From Deltaproteobacteria bacterium (GTDB lineage Bacteria; Desulfobacterota; Binatia; UBA9968), in the NCBI GenBank assembly GCA_016874755.1, contig VGTH01000001.1, positions 62,001 through 126,000 on the forward strand: 64,000 bases of DNA. Reading direction: 5' to 3'. Shown here piece by piece: positions 36,411-43,360 of this stretch. The notes under the pieces were generated by a model, which worked only from the letters and a program-made list of their open reading frames with translations, had not been told where the DNA came from and searched no databases. The position numbers were made by a program, and so were the translations under genes. The stretch's first letter is position 1. The number at the start of each line of letters is the position of its first letter.

Positions 36411-38645
36411 TTAAACGTTTTCCGCTTCGGGATCGTAGCCGATCAGCCGGGCCGAATTGAAGATTACCAGCAGGGTGCTCAGATTGTGCAGCGCGGCGGC
36501 GATGAATGGATTGATCGCTCCCAGCGCGCCGACGACGATGCCGCCGGCGTTGACCGCCAGGGCGGCGCCGTAGTTCTGGCGGATGACTCGGATGGTGCGC
36601 CGGCTCAGGCGCATGGTCGCCGCCACGCCGGTGAGATTGTCGGAGGCGAGCGCAATATCGGCCGCTTCGATGGCGACATCGGAGCCGGAGGTGCCCATGG
36701 CGATGCCGACGTTGGCCAATGCCAGCGCCGGCGCGTCGTTGATGCCGTCGCCGACCATGGCGACTCTATGTCCTTCGGCCTTGAGCCGGTGAATCACTTG
36801 ATGTTTTTCTTCCGGGGTGAGCTGGGCGCGCCAGTCGTGGAGGCCGACGGACTGAGCCACCGCGCGGGCGGCTTCTTCTTCGTCGCCGGTGAGCATCATC
36901 AAATGCTTCACTCCCAAACCGCGCAGCGCCGCCAGCGCGGCGTCGCACTCCGGCCGCAGCCGGGTGTGCACGCCGATCATACCGATCAGCTTTCTTTGGT
37001 GCGCGACATACATAATGGTTTCGCCGCGCGCGGCATGCTCGTTGTAGGCGTGCTGCGGGTCGGCAGCGATAGCAACGTCGAAGCTTGTCAGCAGGGCCTT
37101 GCTGCCGACGAGTATCTCGTTGCCCTGCCAGTCGGCGCGCATGCCGCGGCCGACGAAGATTTCGCACTCGTCGTGCAGCGGGATTTCGATTTCGCGGTCG
37201 CGGGCGTGGCGCACGATGGCGAGAGCCAGGGGATGCTGCGAATGGAGTTCGCCGTTGGCGGCGAGCGAGAGAACCTGGTCGGCGCTGTAATCGTCGTCGA
37301 ACGATTTGACCATATCCACGCTGGGAATGCCCGCCGTCAAAGTGCCGGTCTTGTCGAAAACCACGGCGTCAAGCTCAGCCGCGGCTTCGAGATGGGTGCC
37401 GCCTTTGATTAAGATACCGCGGCGCGCGCCGTTGCCGATCGCCGCGCTGACGGCTGTCGGAGTCGCCATGCCGGCGGCGCACGGACAGGCGATCAACAAC
37501 ATCGTCAGCGCGCGATTCAAGTCGCGGGTTGCGGCAAACACGCCGATCGAGAGCAAGAAAGAAAAAGGCACGAAGCGCGCGGCGAAGCGCTCGCCGATGG
37601 TTTCCATGGGCGCGCGCAGCTCCTGCGCCTCTTCAACGCGGTGGATCAAACGGCCGACGACCGTATCGGCGCCGACTCGTTGGGCGCGCACCCGGATCTC
37701 GCCGGCGAGGAGCACCGTGCCGGCAAATATCCTGTCGCCGGGGTTTTTTAGCACCGGCATGCTCTCGCCGGTGATCGGCGCTTCGTTGATGGTGGCGACG
37801 CCGGCCTCAATATCGCCGTCGACGGGAATCCGCTGCCCGGCATAGACAGCTATGAGGTCGCCGGCGCGCACGCTTGCCAGCGGCTGCTCGACTTCGGTCG
37901 TGCCGACCACGAGCCAGACTTTTTCGTCGTCCAGGCTGAGCAGCGCGCTAATCGCGTGGCGCGTGCGGCGCAGCACCAGTGCCTGCAGGTACTCGCCCAG
38001 GTTGATCAGCCAGATCACCACCAACGCCGTCACGCTCTCGCGCATGACAATGCTGGCAACGGTGGCGGAGCTGACAAGCGTGTCGGTGGTCAATTTGCCG
38101 CGCGATGCCGAGCGCAGCGCGTCGCGCAGAAACGGGTAGCCGGAGAGGATGGTCGCCGCGGCGCTGATGCCGAATAAGACCGGGCTTGCCGCCAGCGGCC
38201 CAGGGCCGCTGATCAACCGTTTGATGAAGAAGCCGAGCAACACCGAACCGCCCAACACGAGATTTCGCATGCCGCCGGCGAGATCGGCATCGCCCTGATC
38301 GCGGCTGTGCTCGTGGTCGTGACCGTGGTGCCCGTGCTCCGGGCCGTGCGCCGGATTATGCTTGGTCTCCAGGCGCGTCCGATAGGTTGCGACGTCGAGA
38401 GGCGGCCGCGCCAGCGCGGCGATAACGATATCAGTGAGGGTCGCGGCGGTCTGCGGTTTTTTGTAGTGAACCAGCAGGCGGCCGGTGCTGGGCGTCGCTT
38501 CGACCGAGACGATGCCCGGGTGCCGCTCGATTGCCATTTCAACCGCAGCAGCGTAGCGCGGCCGCTGGCGCAGCTGCGGAACATCCCAACGGATGCGACC
38601 GGCAATCGCAGAGCGAATACGCATTCTAGGTAAAGTGGAACTCAC
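36411..38645 (-). CDS. P1B-type heavy-metal transporting ATPase (CtpC-like features)
   Basis: 744 residues. An N-terminal domain without CxxC is followed by a His-rich stretch at residues 96-113 (HNPAHGPEHGHHGHDHEH). Then come TGES, the transmembrane CPC (in CPCAAGMATP near residue 386), DKTGTLT near 428, HP in SQHPLAL, and GDGINDAP near 630. The last helices contain HNLSTLLVIFNSARL, closer to Mn/Zn-type CtpC ATPases than to Cu (no MxxSS) or classic ZntA (no conserved Asp there). It probably exports Zn or Mn. A small PacL-like gene precedes it on the same strand. Confidence 0.9.
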   Translation of the reverse strand: MSSTLPRMRIRSAIAGRIRWDVPQLRQRPRYAAAVEMAIERHPGIVSVEATPSTGRLLVHYKKPQTAATLTDIVIAALARPPLDVATYRTRLETKHNPAHGPEHGHHGHDHEHSRDQGDADLAGGMRNLVLGGSVLLGFFIKRLISGPGPLAASPVLFGISAAATILSGYPFLRDALRSASRGKLTTDTLVSSATVASIVMRESVTALVVIWLINLGEYLQALVLRRTRHAISALLSLDDEKVWLVVGTTEVEQPLASVRAGDLIAVYAGQRIPVDGDIEAGVATINEAPITGESMPVLKNPGDRIFAGTVLLAGEIRVRAQRVGADTVVGRLIHRVEEAQELRAPMETIGERFAARFVPFSFLLSIGVFAATRDLNRALTMLLIACPCAAGMATPTAVSAAIGNGARRGILIKGGTHLEAAAELDAVVFDKTGTLTAGIPSVDMVKSFDDDYSADQVLSLAANGELHSQHPLALAIVRHARDREIEIPLHDECEIFVGRGMRADWQGNEILVGSKALLTSFDVAIAADPQHAYNEHAARGETIMYVAHQRKLIGMIGVHTRLRPECDAALAALRGLGVKHLMMLTGDEEEAARAVAQSVGLHDWRAQLTPEEKHQVIHRLKAEGHRVAMVGDGINDAPALALANVGIAMGTSGSDVAIEAADIALASDNLTGVAATMRLSRRTIRVIRQNYGAALAVNAGGIVVGALGAINPFIAAALHNLSTLLVIFNSARLIGYDPEAENV

Positions 38646-38707
38646 TGCAGTGGAGGGGCTGCGTCGGTGCGAGCGAGAAATTCAATGCCGGCGCAATCGC
38701 ATCCCGA

Positions 38708-39007
38708 TTAGCTAGCGGTTTTCCTGCTGCGCGGTTTGCGCTGGCGCGGCTCGGCTTCATCGCCGTCCTTTTCCCGCTCGGCGATTTCGGCCTTGGCTTC
38801 AGCGGTGATGTCTTCGATATCCTGCCAGGTTTCTTGAGCCGCAGTCGAGATTTGCTTCTGCAGCACCAAGCCGCCTTTGATCACATCTTTCACGACTGGG
38901 CGCACGGTGCGACCCACCGCCGGTCCGAACAGTTTCCAAGCTGCGGCCGATGCCGCGCCCAACGCGAACAGCGCCGGCTTCGAGGTCAAAAGTTTTAGCA
39001 TTACCAT
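38708..39007 (-). CDS. Small single-helix protein, DUF5132/PacL-like partner of the P-type ATPase
   Basis: 99 residues from ATG 39007 (GGGAGG upstream). A hydrophobic N-terminus (LTSKPALFALGAASAAAWKL) is followed by VVKDVIKGGLVLQ and an Ala/Glu-rich amphipathic region (EDITAEAKAEIAE), ending in a basic tail. It resembles DUF5132 proteins and the layout of mycobacterial PacL proteins, small membrane partners encoded with P-ATPases such as CtpC. The C-terminal metal motif of PacL is not present. It is 62 bp upstream of the ATPase on the same strand. Confidence 0.7.
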   Translation of the reverse strand: MVMLKLLTSKPALFALGAASAAAWKLFGPAVGRTVRPVVKDVIKGGLVLQKQISTAAQETWQDIEDITAEAKAEIAEREKDGDEAEPRQRKPRSRKTAS

Positions 39008-39116
39008 GGCGGCCCTCCCATGAACTAGCGTAACCCCTTTTTGGACGAGTAAACCACAATCGTCACGCCAATGTAAAGCGCTTTTCCATGTCCAACCGCT
39101 CCGGATAAAATTGTTG

Positions 39117-39133
39117 TTGCAAACAACTTGCAA
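39117..39133. promoter_or_regulatory. 17-bp metal-regulator box 1 (Zur-type candidate)
   Basis: TTGCAAACAACTTGCAA, two TTGCAA half-sites spaced by 5 nt. It lies in the divergent spacer between the PacL-like/P-ATPase genes and ZIP transporter 1. On the minus strand TTGCAA (39133-39128), 17 nt and TTTTAT could be the promoter of the ATPase genes, so bound protein would cover the -35. Matches at 40885, 47765 and 47864. Confidence 0.6.
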
Positions 39134-39153
39134 TTTTGACACATACAACGGAT

Positions 39154-39891
39154 ATGCTTTCGTTCGCTTTGTTTCTCGGTGTGCTCACCACTATTGCCAA
39201 CGTCGTTGGAAGCGCCTTGGCTTTACTGCAACGTCAACCGTCGCGCCGCTTTACCGCCAGCGCTCTGGGCTTTAGCGGCGGGTTCATTCTCGCCGCCGCT
39301 TTGATGGAGATGATTCCGGCGACCATTGAGCGCGGCCACGATATGGCGCTGTATGTGGCGATCGGTTATCTGCTGGTGTTTCTCGTCGAGCAGTTTTTTA
39401 ACGTGCATCTCCACAGTCTGCCCGACGAGAGCCATCCCGTTGTCATACCCGCCGCCGCTGGGATTGCGTCGCTGGTTGCCTTCAACGTGCATGACTTTGT
39501 CGATGGCCTTGCCATGGGCGCCGGAATGATTGCCGGCTCCGAGTTGGGCATTTTGGTTTTCGTCGCGGTGCTTTTGCACGAGCTGCCCGCGGGATTTGTC
39601 ATCACCGCGATCATGCGCGGTGCCGGCTGGAGCCGCTGGGCTGCATTTGCCGCCGGCGGCAGCATCGGCATCATCACCCTGGTCGGTATCGTCCTGCCGT
39701 TTTGGGTGCACCACTTCAATCCGGAGATTGCCAATATGCTGCTGGCGCTGGCGAGCGGCACGTTCATTTATCTCGGCGCGACGCTGCTCGTGCCGCTCTC
39801 CGAAGCCGGCAAGTCGCGGGCGATTACACTGCTCGTGCTGTTGGGCGTCGTGGCCTTCTACATTTCCAAGGAGCTGGTTCACAGCCACTAG
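39154..39891 (+). CDS. ZIP-family metal transporter 1
   Basis: 245 residues with eight predicted helices. The family's metal-site motifs are present as FNVHDFVDGLAMG (helix 4) and LLHELPAGFVI (helix 5), where HNxxDG/HEIPH-type sites bind Zn2+ or Fe2+. The cytosolic loop is short, with HLHSLPDESH. ATG 39154 is used; the upstream TTG lies in the operator. The box at 39117-39133 ends 20 nt before the start. It probably imports zinc under starvation. Confidence 0.9.
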   Translation: MLSFALFLGVLTTIANVVGSALALLQRQPSRRFTASALGFSGGFILAAALMEMIPATIERGHDMALYVAIGYLLVFLVEQFFNVHLHSLPDESHPVVIPAAAGIASLVAFNVHDFVDGLAMGAGMIAGSELGILVFVAVLLHELPAGFVITAIMRGAGWSRWAAFAAGGSIGIITLVGIVLPFWVHHFNPEIANMLLALASGTFIYLGATLLVPLSEAGKSRAITLLVLLGVVAFYISKELVHSH

Positions 39892-40040
39892 GCTGGGCGC
39901 GCGCTGCTGGCGGCGCGCCTGCAAGGGCCGCCGCAGCCAGTGAAGGCGTGAACTATTTTCTTGCCCTCCGGTTGCCCAATGGCGGGACGTCGACATTGGG
40001 CCGGCTTGACAGTCTTATTGCGATTTGATTATCAATAGTC

Positions 40041-40060
40041 CGCCGGCCGGCAAGCCGGCG
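40041..40060. terminator. GC-rich hairpin after ZIP transporter 1 / small gene
   Basis: CGCCGGC (40041-40047) and GCCGGCG (40054-40060) form a perfect 7-bp stem with a 6-nt loop, between ZIP 1 (plus strand) and the small minus-strand gene ending at 40073. No T-run follows on either strand, so intrinsic termination is uncertain. Confidence 0.4.
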
Positions 40061-40072
40061 CACAGCTATGAC

Positions 40073-40235
40073 TCAGCGGTCCAGGCGCACGAGAAAGGGA
40101 ATGTGCGGCTGCACCCAGATGGCGAACTCGTCGATGTGGCTGGGCGGCTGTGCCGAGGGCGCGCAAGGGGGGGCGCAGTTTGGTCGGGCGCTGCACGGCG
40201 AACCGGTTGGCGGCGCAATCGGGCGTATAAGACAT
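40073..40235 (-). CDS. Candidate small protein, probable 1-nt insertion in a G7/C7 run
   Basis: ATG at 40235 has AGGAG 8 nt upstream and begins MSYTPDCAANRF. In the next frame the 3' part reads SHIDEFAIWVQPHIPFLV and stops at 40073, a much more protein-like sequence than the uninterrupted frame. The two frames join at seven consecutive C (G at 40167-40173 on the plus strand). The total of 163 nt is one more than a multiple of three, so one extra C would explain it. The protein would be about 53 residues. The family is not recognised. It has a strong promoter and a palindromic operator (40262-40290). Confidence 0.35.
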
Positions 40236-40261
40236 GATTCGGCTCCTCATGGGGGAGACTA

Positions 40262-40290
40262 TCGATATTAAAATATCAATATCGTGTCAA
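40262..40290 (-). promoter_or_regulatory. Promoter with palindromic operator for the small gene at 40073-40235
   Basis: On the minus strand TTGACA (40290-40285), a 17-nt spacer and TATCGA (40267-40262). The perfect inverted repeat CGATATT / AATATCG (40263-40269, 40278-40284) covers the -10 and the spacer. The sequence differs from the 17-bp TTGC box, so a second regulator may act here. Confidence 0.5.
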
Positions 40291-40357
40291 CCCCGGCCGG
40301 GCTGGGCAGTGCAAGTCGCGCCGGCCTGAAGCGCCGGGCTGTACCGGCGCGAAGAGC

Positions 40358-40765
40358 TCAATGCTGGCGGGCCGCGCGCCGCGTAGACTTGACCGAGGCG
40401 GGACAAATGGGACAGCGGCCATAGATTACGAGATCGTGGTGCTCGGCGTGAAAACCGTTGGGCAAGTGCTTGTCGAAATCGAATACGCAGCCTTCCAACT
40501 CAAAGACCTTCTGGCACTGACGGCAGCGGAAGTGATGGTGATGGGTCTTGCCCGCGGGTTCGTAGTACGGGTTCTCTCCGGGAATTTGCACCGGGGTGAG
40601 CCACTTTTCGTCGACCATTCCTTTGATTGCCCGATAAACCGTGGCGATGCCGAGGGCCGGTAAGATTTTCTGGCCGGCTTCAAGAACGTCTTGCACGCTC
40701 AAAGGCCGGTCAGCGGCTTTGAAAACCAATTCAATGGCGTGGCGTTGGCGGGTGTTGCGATCCAT
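40358..40765 (-). CDS. Fur-family metalloregulator 1 (Zur-like)
   Basis: About 135 residues from ATG 40765. The winged-helix part (NTRQRHAIELVF, GIATVYRAIKGM) is followed by a THHHHFRC metal site and two CxxC zinc motifs, CRQC and CPIC. This is the Fur/Zur/PerR layout. TATAAT at 40777-40772 is only 6 nt before the ATG and no Shine-Dalgarno is seen, so the mRNA may be leaderless. The setting between two ZIP genes suggests it is the zinc regulator for the 17-bp boxes, though a second Fur homologue lies at 47.3 kb. Confidence 0.88.
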   Translation of the reverse strand: MDRNTRQRHAIELVFKAADRPLSVQDVLEAGQKILPALGIATVYRAIKGMVDEKWLTPVQIPGENPYYEPAGKTHHHHFRCRQCQKVFELEGCVFDFDKHLPNGFHAEHHDLVIYGRCPICPASVKSTRRAARQH

Positions 40766-40884
40766 CTCATCATTATACGGAAGCGGGATAATTTGAAAAC
40801 CCATCGCGGTTTTCGCGCGCGGCAGATTCGACTGTCCGCAAAAATTAAAAATTGGTGCTTGACAGAAATCCCGGTGTTTGATAA

Positions 40885-40901
40885 TTGCGAATTGTTTGCA
40901 A
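40885..40901. promoter_or_regulatory. 17-bp metal-regulator box 2 (Zur-type candidate)
   Basis: TTGCGAATTGTTTGCAA, half-sites TTGCGAA and TTTGCAA with a 3-nt centre. On the plus strand TTGACA (40859-40864), 17 nt and TAATTG (40882-40887) form a promoter whose -10 overlaps the box; transcription would run into the structured leader and ZIP transporter 2. It lies 120 bp upstream of the fur start on the other strand. Confidence 0.65.
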
Positions 40902-40924
40902 TTACATGCGTGCGGTCCGATGCT

Positions 40925-41124
40925 GGGCGCGCATGATGCCCAATGGTTTTACGATGTGGAGAACCGAGCCATAGCGGTTCTTCATGGGCGGCGGGGTAAG
41001 CGCTGTGAACGCTTTGCCTCCTCGTGGCGACCCCGCCGCCGTTTCCTTGTCAGCACAATACCTAACTGAGGCTTGCTTAGGCCGTGGCGGCTGGCCTGGC
41101 AGCGGCCTAGCAGATTTTTCGGGT
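40925..41124 (+). ncRNA. Candidate structured 5' leader of ZIP transporter 2
   Basis: The 240-nt leader between the box and the ZIP 2 start has three strong hairpins. H1 is AGAACCG / CGGTTCT (40960-40966, 40975-40981). H2 is GGCGGCGGGGT / ACCCCGCCGCC (40987-40997, 41030-41040), with an inner hairpin AAGCG / CGCTT (40998-41002, 41010-41014). H3 is TAGGCCG / CGGCCTA (41078-41084, 41103-41109), followed 6 nt later by TTTTT (attenuator-like). I do not recognise a known riboswitch. No compensatory changes can be tested from one sequence. Confidence 0.4.
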
Positions 41125-41149
41125 TCGAAGCGGAGCGAAGATAAGCAAG

Positions 41150-42037
41150 ATGGAGATTTGGATTTTTACTTTGGCGAGTGCGGCACTGGTCAGCGCGGTG
41201 TCGCTGGTCGGCGGAGTCGGTCTGCTCCTGCGCGAAGAGTTTTTGCGCAAGATCGTGACCGTGCTCGTCGGCCTGGCCGTCGGCGTGCTGCTGGGCGATG
41301 TGTTTATTCATCTTTTGCCCGAGTCGCTGAGCGAGATTCAGTCGCCGCGTTTGGTGTCCGCTCTGATTTTGCTCGGCATCTTCTTATTTTTCGCGCTGGA
41401 AAAATTCGTCAAGTGGCAGCATCACCATGTGGTCAGTCAGCAAGACTGCGATCTGGGCGCGCGATCGTGCGCGCACATGTGCCTGGTGGGCGACGCGGTG
41501 CACAACTTCACCGATGGCATGATCATCGCGTCGAGCTTCCTGGTGAGTCCGGTGGTCGGCTTGACCACGACCGTGGCCGTCATCGCCCATGAGATTCCCC
41601 AGGAGCTCAGCGACGTCGGTGTGCTGTTTTACGGCGGCTACTCGACGCGGCGCGCGGTCTGGCTCAATTATCTTTGTTCGTTGACCGTCATCCCCGGAGC
41701 GTTGCTGACGCTGCTGTTGAGCGGCTGGATCGATGGCGTTGCGGTCTATCTTCTGCCAATCGCTGCCGGTGGCTTTATCTACATCGCCGCTTCGGATCTG
41801 ATTCCGCAGCTGCAGCACAAATCGCCGCTGCGCATCGAGTTTGCCCAGACGGCCACCATGGCGGTCGGTGTTTTGTTGATGGCCGGCGTGATTCTGCTCG
41901 AAGAGCGGCTGGAGCAACACGCGAAGCTGGCCGATGAAGCGGTTCTTGCGGCACCCCGAGGACCGCAGGTCACCGGGGCCATGGACGACGCTGCGTGGGC
42001 GAGCGGATCTGCCGCTAGGAACGACAATGGGATTTGA
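41150..42037 (+). CDS. ZIP-family metal transporter 2
   Basis: 295 residues with eight hydrophobic helices. Metal-site motifs are AVHNFTDGMIIASSF and AHEIPQELSDVGVL, very close to canonical ZIP zinc transporters. The cytosolic loop has WQHHHVVSQQDC, and the extended hydrophilic C-terminus of about 40 residues is unusual. It begins after a long structured leader and overlaps the next small gene by 11 nt. Likely zinc import. Confidence 0.92.
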   Translation: MEIWIFTLASAALVSAVSLVGGVGLLLREEFLRKIVTVLVGLAVGVLLGDVFIHLLPESLSEIQSPRLVSALILLGIFLFFALEKFVKWQHHHVVSQQDCDLGARSCAHMCLVGDAVHNFTDGMIIASSFLVSPVVGLTTTVAVIAHEIPQELSDVGVLFYGGYSTRRAVWLNYLCSLTVIPGALLTLLLSGWIDGVAVYLLPIAAGGFIYIAASDLIPQLQHKSPLRIEFAQTATMAVGVLLMAGVILLEERLEQHAKLADEAVLAAPRGPQVTGAMDDAAWASGSAARNDNGI

Positions 42038-42302
42038 AATTTTGCAGTCGCGCGGGCTGGCCAATCCGGCGCACACTCAGCGCATTAAACAATGGGTCAT
42101 TGAAACCTTCGAGTTAGGCGAAGATGTTTCGGTGTTGGTCACCGAGCTGCAATGCAGCGAGCCCGGCTGCCCGCCGCTGGAAACTGTCATCGCGATCATG
42201 GGCGCGGACAAGACCAAGAAACAGCACAAGCTGCATAAACCGCTGGCCGAGGTTACGCCAGCGGACATCGCCGAGCTCAAAGACGGCAAGCCGCTGCATT
42301 GA
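42027..42302 (+). CDS. Small conserved-looking protein with CxxxxCPPxE motif
   Basis: 91 residues from ATG 42027, overlapping the end of ZIP 2. It has LVTELQCSEPGCPPLETVIA, a later KQHKLHKPLAEVTPADIAEL and no signal peptide, so it is cytosolic. I do not recognise a named family. The two cysteines with PPLE and the basic HKLHKP stretch could form a metal or anion site. The translational overlap with a zinc transporter and the following permease argues for a role in metal handling. Confidence 0.75.
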   Translation: MGFEILQSRGLANPAHTQRIKQWVIETFELGEDVSVLVTELQCSEPGCPPLETVIAIMGADKTKKQHKLHKPLAEVTPADIAELKDGKPLH

Positions 42303-42326
42303 TTTTTACACATAAGGGGATCGTGG

Positions 42327-43349
42327 GTGGACACATTCTTGGAGACGATAAAGTCATTTCTCGCCGCGCCGGATAAACCCTTCGCCGATGTCGGCAAATG
42401 GATAGGCGCTCTATTGACCGCGTGGATGCCGGCGATGCCCGTCGAGCTTTGGGGCGTGACTTTCGACATCAAGGCTATTACAGCCTATTGGATCTACGAT
42501 GCTTTCAAGATCGTCGCCTTAGTCGCGTTCACCAGCTACTTCATGTCCGTGCTGCGCCAGTCGATGCCGCGGGCGCTGCTCGATCGTTGGATGAAAGCGG
42601 ATGGCCTCGGCGGCGCCGTGGCGGGCGGTCTGTTCGGGGTGGTGACACCGGTTTGCTCGTGCACCATCGTGCCGCTGTACCAGGGCTTGCTCCGTTCCGG
42701 CGCCTCGACGCGCGCCAGCGCGGCGTATCTAATCACTGGCTGCGGTGTCAACGAGTTCGCCATTTATGTTCTCTTGATTGTCGGTGGTTTGAAAGCCACG
42801 GCGATCTACGTTGGCTTCGGGTTCGCTTCCGCAATCGCATTTTCCTGGTATGCCGGGCGCATGGGCTTCGATGCCGAACGCATTCGCGCCGCTTCCTGCA
42901 GCGGCAGCCTGCGCCTCGATAGGCAGCTGGGCAACCGTTTCGTGGTCGCCTTCGATGAGTCGCTCAGCGTCCTGCGGCGCATGTGGCTGCCGCTCGTGAT
43001 CGCCGGCCTGCTTGCCGCTGTGCTCGTGCCGCTAAACAAAACCCCGGTGGGCATTCTGATTGCCAACGCTGCCACCGACTGGTGGTGGCTTGGCCCCATA
43101 CTCGCCGCTTTGCTCGCCATCCCTCTCGATATGAACGCGGCGATCATGCAGCCCTTCATGATCCCGCTAATGCGCGCGGTGCCGATGGGGACGGCCTTGA
43201 CTTTCATGGCGGGCGCGACGTTTAGCAGCATTCCCGAGATTGCGCTGCTCAAGACCCTCGCTGGCGCGCGCACGACGGCGGTTTTTGTCACCGTGCTTTT
43301 CGTTTATCTCAGCACAATCGGGATGGTGGTGAATCTGGTGCAGCCATAG
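42327..43349 (+). CDS. COG0701/PF03773-type permease
   Basis: 340 residues from GTG 42327 (AAGGGGA upstream) with about eight to ten transmembrane helices. TPVCSCTIVPLYQGLLRSGA is the hallmark of this permease family, which includes ArsP organoarsenical exporters and putative Cu/Zn exporters. The CSC in the first repeat is a likely metal or metalloid site. It stands between a ZIP gene and COG0523 GTPases, so zinc movement is the working guess. The direction of transport is not known. Confidence 0.85.
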   Translation: MDTFLETIKSFLAAPDKPFADVGKWIGALLTAWMPAMPVELWGVTFDIKAITAYWIYDAFKIVALVAFTSYFMSVLRQSMPRALLDRWMKADGLGGAVAGGLFGVVTPVCSCTIVPLYQGLLRSGASTRASAAYLITGCGVNEFAIYVLLIVGGLKATAIYVGFGFASAIAFSWYAGRMGFDAERIRAASCSGSLRLDRQLGNRFVVAFDESLSVLRRMWLPLVIAGLLAAVLVPLNKTPVGILIANAATDWWWLGPILAALLAIPLDMNAAIMQPFMIPLMRAVPMGTALTFMAGATFSSIPEIALLKTLAGARTTAVFVTVLFVYLSTIGMVVNLVQP

Positions 43350-43360
43350 GCGAGGCAGGC

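Noticed and set aside
40004-40035. TTGCGATTTGATTATCAA as a further metal-regulator box
   Set aside because: Half-site spacing (18 rather than 17) and the second half differ from the four better matches.
39892-40357. Plus-strand small frames after ZIP 1 (for example from ATG 40068)
   Set aside because: A TTGACA-like box precedes them, but the composition is not protein-like and the opposite strand has the better promoter, ribosome site and frame.
40984-41592. Plus-strand frame of about 200 codons starting in the ZIP 2 leader
   Set aside because: It overlaps ZIP 2 in another frame, its start lies inside the H2 hairpin, and its composition is typical of a shadow frame.
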